From Nipponacmea schrenckii (lineage: Eukaryota; Mollusca; Gastropoda; Lottiidae), in NCBI GenBank assembly GCA_030562195.1, contig JAUJPP010000001.1:12144472-12208471 (forward strand): DNA of 64,000 bases, written 5' to 3'. A model generated the notes under the pieces. That model was given only the letters and a program-made list of their open reading frames with translations. It did not search any database and was not told the DNA's origin. The position numbers and the translations under genes are program-made. Shown here piece by piece: positions 26,501 through 39,026 of this stretch; positions within the stretch are counted from its first letter, which is position 1, and each line of letters starts with the position of its first letter.

Positions 26501-29500
26501 CTCCTTAATCATTTATATGTAATGTATTAATATCAATTCAACAATTTGATAACGATGAAATCAAGCTTATTTCGCATATTTATAAATTGTGACAATGGTA
26601 TTAATTGTATCACTTCACTATCACTTGTTAATACTTTGAAATTCTAAAAAGCATTACATCTGCTCTAAAGTCTAAAAAATAGGTGGCATGTATGTTACCT
26701 AACCAAATGTCAGAATTCTGCCTATTCTAAAAAAAAATGGTTGAAATTTGGAAACAAGTGACAAATTTATAATAAATCTACACTTTTCAGTAATTGAACA
26801 AGCTGTCAATAACAATGTTACATGTCATATTTGTGATTTTACAGGTCAAGGTCCTGTTATTGTTAGTATTATTAACCCTGTTTAAACCAGGTGTGGGCTT
26901 TGAACTTATTGATTCCCCTCAACCTTCTGTTACATATCTCTTTCAAATACCAGTATATCTGGTCAATAAAAAAATCATTACAATCACTATACCAACAGAC
27001 ACTCTTATCTATCAAACAAATTTATTAATTGGAATACACCATGTTCTTTTACTCTACTTTGAACCTTAAAGTTAGTGAACACTGCTCTGACCCTTTGCCA
27101 GTGCCTTCTGTTGAATAGTAACTTGAGCAATTTTTGCAAGAACAGCAATTCTATTCATTAACTCACTTTCTGTTTTATGGTCTTATCACAGCTTTCTCTT
27201 TATTTTGTATAAAATTACAGTGTCTGAATAGATTTATCATGTCAATTTAGAGTATTTGCTTTTGAACCTTCACTCTTAATTTCTGACATAACTTTATGGT
27301 ATCTGGCAAAGTCTCTTTTTATGGTATCTTGACTGACAGAGCCTTTAATCTATGGTGTCTGAAATAGTCATTACCTTATCCAGTCTGTTAGAGTCTTAAA
27401 ATTACAGTGTCTTGACTGTTGTCTGCCTAAGTCTCAAATTAAAATAGAGTTAATAGAGTCATAAAATCATGGTATCTTGTATGCCTTGAATGTACAGTGT
27501 CTGAAAAGATTCACCAAATAATGGTGTCCATCGGAATCAATCAAAATGATAAATTCATGGAATCGGGCAGAGCAAATGACAGTTTTTGACAGAATCTTCA
27601 TTTCATGCTGTTTGTTAAATGAATTTGAAGAGTAATAACTTGATTGTGTCTGACAGTCTTCAGTTTATGGTATCTGATTTCATGGAGAAAATGTACCTTT
27701 CTGATTTCAGTTACAGTTGACAGTTTTTATGGTACATGTATATGTCTCATCATTAAACTAAAAAATTGAAATTCTTAAGGCACTTTTCTGTACAGTATGA
27801 CATTTTATAACACATTTGGAATTTGTAAATATCGATTATCGACATCATTTCCGCTTATTTTAATTCTGATCTATAAATTTCTTCAAATCCAAGCTGACAC
27901 TAAACATTACTAGTCACTTTCTATCCATTTGTATAAGTGATTGAAACACAAGGTATCCTGTAAGAGCTACTGGAGAAAAAAATGATATCTTTGACAATGA
28001 GTCAGAACAAATTAGTCAAAACCTGAGCCACTTTAATTATTCCATGCAAAAAAGGTAATGAGAACCAATTACTGACACCCAATAGGGAGAAAAAGATTAA
28101 GAACACCATTTTTAAATAAAACTCGATAATCATTATACAACATCAATACCATCACATATCCACTTTGGTTATTTTTACAACAAACTTTGCTCCAAGCAGC
28201 ATTTTTCACAAATATTTTAATTTGAAAAATTTGTGAAATAATCAACATTTCCTTTGAAGAATTCTTTCAAATTTCTCTCTGATTCAGACTAAAAGCAAAA
28301 ATCTTGATTTTCAGTAGCCATGCTTAATAGCTTATCTAGGATAACAGCTAATTGGTGATGACCAAAACCAGATAAGTATTTCTGCACGTTGAAGCAATTT
28401 TTTCCAAAGTTGCCTGAATTTATTGCACTGATTGTAAATATCAAAGTGAATATCTGACTCTAGTTTAAACTATACCAGTAGTTATATTACTACATAGATA
28501 CAAACAGCAAAATAGATAATTAGAAAAGAAGAATATAAATAAAAGCAAATATATACTAAATCTATTTGGACAACATGCAAAATTTACCTTCTTCTAATTC
28601 GGCTTCGAGTTCAGCTGCATAACAAAAATAATGGAGGGATAAATGCTAAAAATCTCACATAAAAAATCAAAACAGACCAAAAATCACAATAATTTACTCA
28701 AATATAATCAAACTAAATAATTGTTCTCTTGTCAAATTGATAATCTTCTCACATATCATCACAAAGAATAGCTTCTGATTATTTTGAGATGAACTATTTT
28801 ATTCTTGCTAGTCTTTGAAGGAATCAAGAAACAAAACTTCTTAAAATTACAGATAGCTTAAGTGATGTTGTCATCTCAATATATTCTTCACCAAAATTTT
28901 AACTAAAAAGTTCTGAAACAAATTTGGGAAAATGAATGGCGTTTTACGTCCTACTCTTCTGCACCTAATAGTAATTTAGTACTGATTGGCAATATGTATA
29001 CACGTCATTATGAAGATACTTATTCACCATGATCAGTCTCCCATGACTTTAGAAATGTTATTGCATGCTTTTATTTTCTCACGAAAAATTTTCATTCCTT
29101 CAAATTACCCTGAATTCTTTTCCAAAAGGATATCTCATACACATTGCAGTTTTGAGACATTAAAATCATGAATTTTAAAACAATCAATTTGACAAGATAT
29201 ACTTATATTTATTCTAGCATAACATCATTATAATTGTTATCATGCTAACATATTAATATATATTACCTTCATCTGGTATATTATCAATGGTATAAATAAA
29301 AAAGTAATAATATAAATAATTATATATTCAATAATAAATATAATTTATATAATTTTTTTAATATAATACAATATAAGGCTGCCATTATAAATATTAACTT
29401 ATTATAATAAGCCAGGTATAAATTATATCTGAAGTTGAATTGATTAGCTTTACCCTTGGCCTAATTGTATTGTCTCAATTAGAAAAACTGACCAGAAGCA

Positions 29501-32500
29501 ATTCCTTGGTCAAATATTTATTCAATGAGTGAAAGTTTGCCTGCTCAAAAATGAATATTTCAGAAAAATCTTTTATTGAATAGAGCACTTGATTGGTTGA
29601 ACATCAAAAGACCCAGAACAACAGATGCATAACAATTTTGCCAGATCGTGCAAAGTAGCTAGAGTTAACAGTTGACTGGAGTCATTTACCGTCAACACCA
29701 AAATGAAGTCCTATAAATATCAAGATATGATATTATTCAGATTAATTGGATAAATAAACCTGAGCTCAGCTGACAAAATATCCCTTTAAACTGATCGTTA
29801 TGTCATTGAAGAGAAACATAAGTTTTCTGTGAGAATATAAATCATGTAGGTTTGCCAGGGCCGTATGTTAATCAATAATAGTCTTTGTTGCTCAATTCTC
29901 TTTTGATTCCTGCTGTTTTTTTTATCAGAAGCTAAACTATCAGAGGCAACGATGCCACTCAGGGAATATAATGTGTCAGTGCTACAATGGTCATTCAGAG
30001 AGTTCTTAGTTACATCACAAATTACGTATGATTACATTTTATGTAATTCAGATTTCTGTTCATATAAGTGTTGGGTATCGTTTATCGATATAAGGGTCAT
30101 GATATATTGTGATATGGGGTAACTAGTAAAATTTATCTTCATAGGTTTCAATATATTATTACTTTAATAACTAAATAGTTGGTAATGTGAATGACCACTT
30201 CAGTCCAGTCATTAGTGATTCATTCACCAAGTCTCCACTTTTTTATGGAATGAGAAGTATGTCAAATATCAATACATGACCTTGAAATACAATACACATA
30301 TATAGTGGTGAGTCGTATCGCAATACCTCAATTCATCAATATATCATACCACTTTATATGCAAATTGTTTCAGTGGACACTACTCAAAGGCTAACATAAT
30401 ATATGATACTGGTATGCTTATTGCCTCATAGTTTGCATGACCGAAAACAGTTAGATGGTTGGCTAGTAGACAATATAAGTACGGTACTTAATGTGATTAG
30501 ATATAGTACCATCTGACCTTTCATTAGTTGATTACTAATGTATCTAATATCAATTCTACATGGTCCTTCTTATGTGGACTAATTGTTCTGACATCATGGG
30601 TGATAAGAATGAATCACACTAGTCGACTTCCATTGAGATTTGACACAGATAAAAGTGATAAGAGTTAATTTAGTGCTAGAAAGACTGAAACGATTTACGT
30701 TATGTATAGAAATCAAAATACTATTTTATCATTTGCTATTTGTGATTGTACATTGTCCATAAAAACCATTAGTTAAGAAATCAATGTTTGCTGCCATGTT
30801 CAATAAATATACATGTTTACTAAGAGTTTTAACTTATAACCATGAGTATACATGTATTATATCAATGACACATATATACAATCTGAAACTTGTACATGTG
30901 TCATAAGCATAAGAAAGGTTCTAGTTACCTAATAGCTGTTTGCATGCATTATGAATGTATGAAAATGTGTGGATTCACATACATGGGGTCATTTTTTGTA
31001 CAATGTCTAGCTATTAAGACCTTCTGCCCTGACTCCAATACCCACCTTTCTTGTATCACAGAATGTAGTGATATGATTGGATTGTATTCCAGCAAACAAA
31101 GCCAATTAAATCCCTTGATTAAGACTAAAGACATGATGGCTTAGTGTTTATTTTTGTTGACTGTCTGTATTTGCTAGTTTACAATCAAGAAAAACAGGAC
31201 TACTACATTTACAAACTACCATCATACAAGAAAGGTGGCTATTGTAGCCAAGATATAAGAAGAGGTTTGTAATATTTGACATTGTGAAGATGCTCCAAAG
31301 ATAAAATTAGAAAATGAATGGTCAAATCAGCTGACTTGTAGGCCTATATTCAAAACCATTAACAGAATGAGACACTCTTTGTCCCTACTACATCTTAGAT
31401 TATAATTTTCATAAAATCATGGTTCTAATCAATACTACAATTATTTCCATTTACTTATTTAAATAAAACATCAAAGCCATGAAGTAAGCACTTGTTATAT
31501 AAACATATACCTGCTGAACTTTAAAGCTCATAAAATTTTCATTGTGTTTGTAAATTAAAATAGAACCCAGAAAATTGATTTTCTAAAATAGTTCTTAGGC
31601 TATTATACATACAGGATTTATCAATGCAACCAAGATTCTGTTCAATGAAGTCTACAGTAATTATTTTGTTTTGTAAATTCAATCAAACAAGTACGGCTTT
31701 TTTTTATATGGCCTTAGCCTATATATTATCAAATGAAAATACTAACTGAGCATACAAATATCTGGACCAAATATATCAAATTATATTATTGGTATAAATA
31801 CTGAATAATTAATGACTGAACCCACCTTCTTTAGTTGAAGATAATTCTGTACCGTCATCATCAAATTCTAATTCTGGTTCATCACCACTTTGTATAAGTT
31901 CAGGATCTGTTGATTCCTCACCTGTAGCTGTAAAGTTATGAAGCCAATTAGTTATACATGATTATGTTTGTTTAAAATATTAAGTACTTTTTCAACAATA
32001 ATATTGCATTTCCGCTGGGTAAAAAAGCCGGCTTTGAGTTAGCTTTTGTGTATTTCTACTGGTTAAATTGCAGAACTGTTTAAGCCGGCTTTTCTCATTC
32101 AGCGATTGAGGCTTACTTTTTTCACAGTTGCACATGCCCCTTGGTAAAAATAATTTTTTTTATCAGGAATAGACCCAACATTTGGACTTTTTTCTTAGCT
32201 GTAAATAAATACAAACTATATCCCTCTTACAATGACAGCTATACATGGGAATTAAGTTTGTTATTTTTGTAAGTATAAATAAGATTAGTCTCCATTGCTT
32301 TGTTTACATTTAACTCCCATGTGCATTACTTTACTAATGATTAAAATAATGGTAGTCTTGTACATTGCAAACTTGTGATCATGACTATAGTCGTTTGTGA
32401 ACCAGATAAACTCAGAGGAAACATGGTATGTTCGGCAATAAAGCCGACTTCAATTCACAATTCTCAAAAGACAATTTACAACTTAGTTCAATTGAGGTTA

Positions 32501-35026
32501 AAAAAAAATGCCTCTTTTAAAAGATCAAACTAAGAGTTTATCTAAATGGTGTTATAAGATTCATGGGGGTGGTTTACAAAGTGAAAAAGATTGTGTTGGT
32601 CATGTCAAATGTTAAGTATAAGACAACTGTAAAGATACCCTGAGTTTAAGTGTGATTTCACCACCTTAATCCCTTGCCAACAACATTTTTTCTGCACTAT
32701 TGACCATGTAAATACTTTCAATTTAGAACTAGTGCCCAGTCTTATTTTAGCAACAGTTAATGATACTTGAATTAGTATTTTCAGTAAGAAATAAGATGTT
32801 AACTCTTTAAAATGATCCCAGTACTTTAAATTGACGATTATGTACAGCACTGTTTAAGTATAAAAAAAGGAATTGTTTGGTAACTCTAATAAAATGGTTT
32901 TCGGTGGGTTCTATTTCTGGCCAACGTGCAAAAGTTTCAAGACCTTCTTGCCTCGTTATTCAATCAATACTGCTGAAAATGGGTACAAATAATCTAGAAA
33001 AGATCAATGCCAAGGGCAATGTAGAAGTAAGGATCCTTATGAACCTATGTTATTTTCCTTACAAAAATGGTTGTTTGTTTTCTTTGATATTAACCTTGTA
33101 ATTTGGTATTTAAGCTTATAGGAAACTGTGAATGTTCAGGAGAACAAGTAGGTTATTACATTAAAGGTCAACTATCTAAATAGTAAGGTCATGAGGATAC
33201 CTGTCACATACTTCGATAACATATTTATTAGTCCATAGTTGTGAGCAAGGACCTCATTCAAAGGAAGAAATTTCATATTTTCATCTACTGGTACTTAATC
33301 TGTTATTTTTCATTTATCTTTTTTTTGGAATTAAGGAAAAAGATGCTAACATAAATTAAAAATCAATTGTTCATTAGCTGAAAATCATTTTGTTACTTTT
33401 CAATAGTTCCAATTTAAAAAAAAAAAAAAAAAGGTAAAATCTCAGTGATCTTTCAGAGATTTTGGCACTTGATTATTTTTTAACAATATCCTCAAGGCTT
33501 GCCAAGTCGTAAATCAAATTCTTCACTTCATTGGTTATTTTAATCATAAATATTCATATATGATAGGTCATTTACATCCTTCTAAATTCAGTAGGGTAAT
33601 ATTCACTGATATTACACATAACCCTTATTTTCAAAGGTGATTAAAACTTCAGAGCCATTATCATCCTCACAGACTGTTATGCCTGAGGATGAGATGATAT
33701 TAATGCGTGCTCATGTCAATGGCTTGCTAGTGTTATGACAGAATGTGTTATAGAATTCAGACTATGAATAGACCTATGTTTATCTAAATCTATGATCTGG
33801 TAAACCACTTATTCAAGGGACACAGCTTTTTAAATGTTTCCGAAGAACATGTAAATCAAAATCCTGACAAAATAACAGAAGTTTTTGGTCTTAATCACAA
33901 GGGAATTTGCCCCAGAAAGTATTCAAAAGTAAATATAAAACATAAAAGTCAAAGGAATAGCCAACTAAAATTGACCCATATATAACAATGATACTATCAA
34001 GTACACAATGAATACTAAACCTGTAGGAGTTCATTAAAAACCACTTAGATATTCTCATTACATAGACCAAGTCATTTGTTTTATTAGCTTTCATTTTCTA
34101 ACACTATCTCATATTACAATTAAATACTGATCATAAATAATAACCTTTGACCTATTTATACATCTGGATCTATAGATGATGTATTGTGATTAGGTTATAA
34201 CTCTTATTAAATTGAGTTCAACTCCTTCTGTTCTGCATCTCTGATGCATGGGTGACTTCAGTTTCTTAGTATATTTCAATACCAAAAAGCTTTATCTTAA
34301 ACAAAATCTTTCCAAATAAGTGAATTATACCCAGTATTTCCTTTTCAATTAATATATTTAATTTGCATTATATCAAAATTATTCAATAAGACCTAGCAAA
34401 CATATCTGTACAGAACTATGTCGATTTTAACATAAACATGAGCTGTCAATGCTATTTTTAGTACCATAGTATTGAATATTGATGTAGTTTATATACTGTT
34501 ATGATTACTATTTCTTGAACATCAAAGTACTGCATACAGTTAATGTTTGTTATTTTGTGTTATTCAAATGTATACAAATAACTATGCTACTTTAAGCACT
34601 GATTTTCAAATCATCGAATAATGACATTATTAAGTATACATACTAATCAATATTAACAGACTAGAATGTTTAGTACCGATAGTATTATAAAAAAAAAGTT
34701 CACCACAGCTTAAAACAATGTTGTAAAGCCTGAATTGCAAGTCATTTAATAGTTTTGTTGAACTTTCTCATGCAATGACCTCAAAGAATGCACAAACTTT
34801 GGTTTGTTTTGTTAGTAGTCTAACTTACGAGTAGGAAATATGTTTTTTAGAGCAATCAAAATTAAGTGGCATAAAATAGGGTTTATATATCAAGATTTAA
34901 ATGAAAATCTATTGATGTCCATTGAATATTCAGGGAACATCTTTGTCTAACTTAGTACAATAGTCATTACCTACCTCCTTCATCTTCACTCCCACTAAAC
35001 GTTGAATTGATGGCCTCTACTGACAT
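8582..35026 (-). CDS. ARHGAP1: ARHGAP1-type Rho GTPase-activating protein
   Basis: Speeds GTP hydrolysis on Rho/Cdc42-type GTPases in the cytosol and at membranes (family knowledge). Coding exons, 5' to 3': 34975-35026, 31826-31927, 28588-28614, 23174-23227, 17116-17216, 15712-15772, 15226-15313, 14733-14864, 13338-13523, 12828-12938, 10872-10942, 10547-10624, 10144-10272, 9416-9522, 8582-8749. They total 1467 nt, 488 residues, open throughout. An acidic N-terminus (1-65) precedes a SEC14/CRAL-TRIO domain (about 122-265; [30 protein letters not shown]) and a RhoGAP domain (about 298-485). The arginine finger is R337 in [19 protein letters not shown] and [12 protein letters not shown] are further RhoGAP signatures. 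The family's proline-rich linker is nearly absent. ARHGAP8 is a close relative; domain order fits an ancestral ARHGAP1/8. All introns are GT-AG. The start is the first in-frame Met, after IIDEE-like UTR sequence. Confidence 0.95.
10317..10447. mobile_element. MITE family A, one arm
   Basis: One arm of the palindromic family: TTGCAGGAACCACAGATGTC, then GAAAATTGGCATGGTGCAA and the end AAAACCTCTTTACAATTCCT. It lies in the ARHGAP1 intron between exons 10144-10272 and 10547-10624. Confidence 0.7.
11100..12583. mobile_element. Long-TIR DNA transposon, non-autonomous
   Basis: Ends are inverted copies: GGCGCCGTTTCACTAAGGT on the left, ACCTTAGTGAAACGGGGGCC on the right. Further in, each side carries a second copy (GTTTCACTAA at about 11178, TTTAGTGAAACG at about 12506), with runs of TACTTACG/CGTAAGTA between. 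The terminal repeats thus extend over about 110-130 bp. The 1.3 kb interior has no convincing coding frame. It lies inside an ARHGAP1 intron. Confidence 0.8.
13712..14778 (-). repeat. 46-bp minisatellite made from an exon end plus 5' splice site
   Basis: About 23 tandem copies of a 46-bp unit. Read on the minus strand, the unit holds the last ~42 nt of ARHGAP1 exon 14733-14864 (coding [13 protein letters not shown]) and the splice donor GTAAGTTATC. The exon-proximal copy is the real exon end: it completes the conserved family sequence and joins in phase to exon 13338-13523. Most copies keep the GTAAGTT donor. Units differ by a few substitutions (AGGATA/AAGATA, TATTTA/GCTTTA). Confidence 0.9.
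16342..16611. mobile_element. MITE family A, near-full copy
   Basis: Starts AAAGGGATTATAAAGAGGTT and ends AAAACCTCTTCACAAGCCCT, an inverted pair. The internal GATGATGTTACTAATTGCAA and its inverted partner are shared with other copies. It lies in the ARHGAP1 intron before exon 15712-15772. Confidence 0.8.
16888..17006. mobile_element. MITE family B
   Basis: Inverted ends TTTGATTGGATTGTATGCTA and CAGCATACAATCCAATCAAA. Related, more diverged copies lie near 25689-25920 and 31069-31300. Confidence 0.75.
18640..19325. repeat. 30-bp minisatellite
   Basis: About 20-23 copies of a unit close to GATGACTTTATCCAATGATG followed by TAAATAATTT. Three adjoining copies at 19150-19240 are nearly identical, showing recent expansion. 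It lies in an ARHGAP1 intron. Confidence 0.85.
19691..19914. mobile_element. MITE family A, diverged copy
   Basis: Left end AAGAGATTTTAAATAGGTTC, central TAGTTTTAGTGGAATCGCAG, and right end AATCCTTCACAATCCCTTAA match the family in order. Internally shuffled compared with other copies. Confidence 0.6.
20053..20236. mobile_element. Short MITE with TTTAAAGGGAT ends
   Basis: Ends TTTAAAGGGATGTG (left) and ACATCCCTTTAAG (right) are inverted copies; the 160 bp between is unlike family A. Confidence 0.65.
20640..21060. repeat. Purine-rich (GA) imperfect tandem repeat
   Basis: The plus strand is almost all A and G for about 420 bp, built on GAAGATAGCATAAGATAAA- and GTAGAAGATGGTAAAAGATA-like units. 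The complementary strand gives overlapping Phe/Leu/Ser-rich open frames, which are composition artefacts. Confidence 0.85.
21451..21600. mobile_element. MITE family A, left arm only
   Basis: From ATTGTAAAAGAGGTTTTCTT through TTGCACCATTCCAATTTTTA to GGTTCCTGCAATTTCACTAG; the inverted second arm is missing. Confidence 0.7.
23335..23586. mobile_element. MITE with perfect 17-bp inverted ends
   Basis: TTTAAAGGGACAGATTC at 23335-23351 is repeated inverted, without mismatch, at 23570-23586 (GAATCTGTCCCTTTAAA). About 250 bp in total, no coding capacity. Confidence 0.85.
23732..23920. mobile_element. piggyBac-type MITE with TTAA flanks
   Basis: The ends TTAACCCTTTCAACCCT and AGGGTTCAAAGGGTTAA are inverted copies with one mismatch. 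They start and end in TTAA, the piggyBac target. The interior carries a perfect palindrome (AAGCCGGTATACCGGCTT) and two GACGTCAT/CGTCATAC motifs. 189 bp including TTAA. Confidence 0.8.
24608..24856. mobile_element. MITE family A copy
   Basis: Left end TAAAGAGGTTTTCTGAATTG, internal TTTGATGACGTCACGAATTG and right end CTTTTTACAATCCCTTTAAA are in the family order. Confidence 0.75.
25689..25920. mobile_element. MITE family B, diverged copy
   Basis: TTTGATTGGCTGTATTCGCC, an inverted TTACAATCCAATTAG, then GTCAAGGTATAAGAAGAAGT, which also follows the copy near 31069-31300. Confidence 0.55.
27210..27690. repeat. Degenerate tandem repeat (TTATGGTATCTGA-like)
   Basis: The phrase TTATGGTGTCTGA or TTATGGTATCTTGAC, followed by AGAGTCTT-like text, recurs about nine times at 40-60 bp spacing. 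Old and diverged. Confidence 0.5.
31069..31300. mobile_element. MITE family B copy
   Basis: ATGATTGGATTGTATTCCAG on the left, inverted TTTGCTAGTTTACAATCAAG on the right, then GCCAAGATATAAGAAGAGGT shared with 25689-25920. Confidence 0.6.
32870..33020 (+). mobile_element. SINE fragment (core region)
   Basis: Carries the conserved stretch CTGAAAATGGGTACAAATAA followed by TCTAGAAAAGATCAATGCCA, the same core as the fuller SINE at 50590-50835 and the fragment at 44285-44400. Confidence 0.6.
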
Positions 35027-37388
35027 TTCTTCATCAATAATCCAAATACCACATTGATATAATATTACCACAATTCACTTAATTTACCACATAATCCAGT
35101 ATAGTTTGATTACTCTTATAATCCAAGCTTATAATCAAATGTAAAGTATTCTGCCTTTGTTGTAATAAGTCTTTATACAGAAAAATCATGAAATTTACCT
35201 AAAAAAGTAAGAAAATAAAATCAACACTTTTTTAATCAATTATTCCAGCATTTCATCCAGCTCTCACAAAAAGTTAATGGATTGCATCAAAGAAAATCTT
35301 CAGCAAAATTTAAAGATGTAGCCTAACCTTCTACAGGAACATTAGTACTTGTTCAGGTACTGTTACTCATTGTTTCTTTGAGATCTATGTCACTGCTTTC
35401 TTGAGGTAACTAGCAAGCCTACTTATATATGACTTTTATTAAATCTAGATTGACCATATTATATTTATATTCATGGCACAAGTGTGAATAGTTGGGCATA
35501 AGGGGCCTTAACATATATCAAGCTTGTCTCCTCATTTGTTCTGGACATAACTTAGTACTACTTAACCCTGTACAATATTCCAGAAAGGGCAAGATTATTA
35601 TTAGCATAACCAACCCTGCAAACAATCCTTTTGCTACATTCTACATAGCCTATCCATACTCAATAATAATACTAACTCTGTCTATATCATGTCTGACTCT
35701 ATGGAATCAAGTTACTGATAACCACTTTAAGTATTGTACAAATAGGAGAGTGTTGAATAATACCATCAACTATAGTGATGAGAACAAAGGAAAAAAAATT
35801 GACCGATGAAATATGACGACAAATCCAGGAAGTGCAGATGTCAGATCATTATTGACGTCGACTACTCAAATCAGTCACTCGTCAAAAACAGACGGCCCAT
35901 TGCCATTGTTGATAATATAAACGTCGATAATTGCATTTCAAGGAAAGCATTTTAGATTTAGATGTGATAAAAAACTTTTTATAGATTTACCCGAAATGTA
36001 TACGCTTCTTTAGACTGTAGTCTTTTTAATTTGAATAAAATAAACTTAACATTCCAACTTCTTGTTTTTCTTCGTGCTCACTTTTCAATCTCCCTGGGGC
36101 AATTTTGAAGAACCTCATTTAAGGGAGGTAATTGATTTGAACGCATTTAGACTACAAACAACAACTAAATTCCAATAAATAAGACATCTTCGTATGACCT
36201 TATCTTGTAATTTGGCACCTAATGAATATGGTCTCACAATGGCCCCAAACGAGAAAATCCCATTTGGTGTATTAAAGAGATGAATAGGGTAATAATTCAA
36301 AGGCATTACAGTAAAAAATAAATTATTATTTTAAACTATAATACAGATTTACAATATTAAAAGAATAGAAAATTAAGAATAAAAGTTTATCATTTTACTT
36401 AAAACAATTTACACTATGTTTCCATCGCTATACAGTTTATCACTGTATGTAGGCCTGCTTTGCATAGAGTTACTCAACATGAAGTTAATATTATAATAAG
36501 CAGGCGCCTAGTCCTCTGAGGAACAGCATCTACATGCTAATACTACAGACTATTTGAACAAAATCAATATACATTCTTTTGACTGTTTAGTTACTATGTG
36601 CAAAGTAGGGTTTCTATTCAGGTTGCTAACCTGTCAAAAGCTCTTCATTAGGCCTAACCCAATTAGAAGCAGAAAACAGTACTACATGTATATGTAAAAC
36701 TTCATTTTATTTGGTATAAGTGCTGCTTATTTCTGGTCGATGTACTATGGATAAATCAGAATAAGGGCCACAATAACATTTCCTTTAAATGGATAAGCTT
36801 ATGTTACATCTAGAATTGCTTATAATATTATTTTATAGAGCTATAATTTGATGATATTGATGGTAATCCTAGATGGCTCATTATACAAAAATTTCGATAA
36901 CAGCCATATTCAATGGATAACCCTGGATAGTCACATTATACAAATGGTGATCCTGGTTGGTATAAAAAACATATCAATCTAGGTTCACTTTTGAGTAGTG
37001 TAGAGGTTGACTTGTATAAAACATTTCTGGGAGATAAAATGATTATAATTAGATGGCTTTAAACACTATCTTGATTAATAAAAGCCACAACAGTTAGAAT
37101 AAATGATAATCCTGGATGGTTCATGAAACCACTTCAGAGGTATAAAGTGACAACAACCACAAGGTTTCAAATTATCACTGATGATAGCCACTCAATGATA
37201 ATCGGACGGTTCATAACAATTCATATCTGGACGGCTTAAATTCTCCAAAAATGATAACCACTATCAAAGAATATAGTATCCATGGACGGTTATGAGTATA
37301 CAAGATTATGACTTTTCTCACTATCACTGATTGAGATTAAAATGATAAAAAACTGGAGAGTTTAAAATCACTATCATACAAATAGTCA
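35027..37388. other. ARHGAP1-TMEM138 intergenic
   Basis: Holds the ARHGAP1 5' UTR/promoter and, towards 37388, the TMEM138 3' UTR. From 36840 to 37340 a degenerate repeat recurs (GATAATCCTGGATGG followed by TCAT and TATACAAA-like text), about eight times. No supported coding exon. Confidence 0.55.
35825..35860 (-). promoter_or_regulatory. Likely ARHGAP1 promoter region (ETS and CRE-like sites)
   Basis: About 0.8 kb upstream of the ARHGAP1 start codon: an ETS-type site CCAGGAAGTG (35825-35834) and a CRE-like TGACGTCG (35853-35860) in a locally less AT-rich stretch. An untranslated first exon probably lies here, but I cannot place its splice donor. Inference. Confidence 0.35.
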
Positions 37389-39026
37389 CTATCTCCTTCT
37401 TTCAAATTCTTTCCTGATCCATTCTGAGTCCTGATAAAACCTTGGATCTCCTAATTTCAATGCTGTCCTTTTATAATAGTAATAATATAACACAGCAACT
37501 GTAAAACAAATAATCAGTATTATCTTTTGTGACATATAAAGTAAGTTGGCTTCATGATTTGAATTTTATCCACAGAAAATTGTTTCTGAGAAAATCTGCA
37601 TGATAGACAGAGGGCTAATTATAGTTTTGTTTCAAAGATCTTGAAGCATGCCATGAAATATGGCATTAGTAACATATTTTACATAATATTGGATCGCACA
37701 TTCTGATGTAAATCACACAAATAACATTTATTCCACCAATATTTTACATATTTGACCAGAGAAAATCTAGGAGATAAGATCCTTTTAAAATAATAATGTG
37801 AATGGGAAAAGACACAAAAACTATTCATTGGAAAAAAATGATTAATCTTACCTGTTCGCTGAAATACATGTAGGACTAAGTAACCGGTTACATCCCAAAT
37901 ATATATATTAGGATCATCCCATCGCAATGTCTGAAAATATACACATTTTATAGTATTTCAATAGCATTTCAATTTCAAATATTAGCTGAAAGAGCGTAAT
38001 TTAGTTTCTCTAATTTCCAAGACATTCCTGTTGAATTGCACGAGAACAGGTCATGGTTTTTTTTCTGAAACAAAATAAAGAGATCTGAAAGTGAGCTTTA
38101 TAGAAAGCCAATATTTAGATGACAAAATCTCTTTCAAATATCATCATTGTCTTTTATATGGAATCATTATATCTAATTCAGAGAACTAAATGATTCTTAA
38201 TTGAGACTAAATTGTTTCTGAAAGTAAGTTAATATCAACAATATTCTAGTGTATTCATAAATTTAACCTTCTTAAATATGGTTTATAAAAGAACGGTGCA
38301 AGCACCATATATTACACCAAGTATTTCAGAATTACAGAAAGTTGGTGTTACTTACCATTCCCCAAACATGTAGAGCTACACACAGGATGAAGTATATAAA
38401 TGTCACTGAGATGGCCACTCTAAATTTATTAACTAATATATTTACTAAACCAGCTTGGAAGATGAAGGTATTAAAAAATAGTAAAAATACCACAATAACA
38501 GCAAACACAATGCAGACATCCTGAATTCTGAAAAAAAAAGTCCACAAAGTCCTCAATGATAATTTGCAAAATTATTGTTCATACCAAAACAACAATAATC
38601 TTAAATGTTTTAAAGAGCTCTTTTCTGTTATAAAAGCTGGTAGACACCAAATCAGGCCATATCTGTTTTGTTACTGTTTTTGGTTAATCTTTTACCGTTT
38701 TGACTATTAAGCTTGTTACTGTTTCACCTTTGAAATACACTAATGCCAACACAGATTCAGCTATGGAAAAGCACATTTTTAGTTTGAAATACTATTTAAT
38801 ATAGGGTTCTGTTTAAGGATAGATATGATTACTGTACAAATTCTATATTATGTAGTCACATCTTTGATTTTGAACAAAAAATATAATATCAGGTAACTTA
38901 CACATAAAGCACTAACAAGATGACATTTTCAAACCTCAACATTTCATTGAAGGAGTTGAAAACTAAATCTAAAACCAGTAAAAAATACTGGAGAAATAGA
39001 ATTGGTTGATAGCGACTAACCAACAT
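37389..39026 (-). CDS. TMEM138: Transmembrane protein 138
   Basis: A small four-pass membrane protein needed for ciliary transport; the human gene is mutated in Joubert syndrome (family knowledge). Coding exons: 38902-39026, 38356-38527, 37852-37930, 37389-37498; 486 nt, 161 residues against 162 in human. All borders are GT-AG and in phase. Visible family signatures are [14 protein letters not shown] near the N-terminus, [19 protein letters not shown] in the second exon, [27 protein letters not shown] and the C-terminal [16 protein letters not shown]. Four hydrophobic stretches lie at about residues 8-25, 38-60, 76-98 and 115-135. The start Met opens [15 protein letters not shown], matching the family's start. 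In vertebrates TMEM138 neighbours TMEM216; here its head-to-head neighbour is TUBGCP2. Confidence 0.96.

Larger units (their letters stand above)
23228..28587 (-). other. ARHGAP1 intron
   Basis: A 5.4 kb intron between the 27-nt exon 28588-28614 and exon 23174-23227. No supported exons. It holds four MITEs, a short TA run near 26061 and a degenerate array at 27210-27690. Confidence 0.7.
28615..34974 (-). other. ARHGAP1 5' introns
   Basis: Two introns (28615-31825 and 31928-34974) around exon 31826-31927. Apart from a family B MITE, a SINE fragment near 32870-33020 and an inverted pair of AAGCCGGCTT motifs at 32028-32100, I see nothing coding. Confidence 0.6.

Noticed and set aside
35492..35809. 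105-codon plus-strand frame upstream of ARHGAP1
   Set aside because: No family resemblance, no splice context, composition like the surrounding AT-rich DNA.
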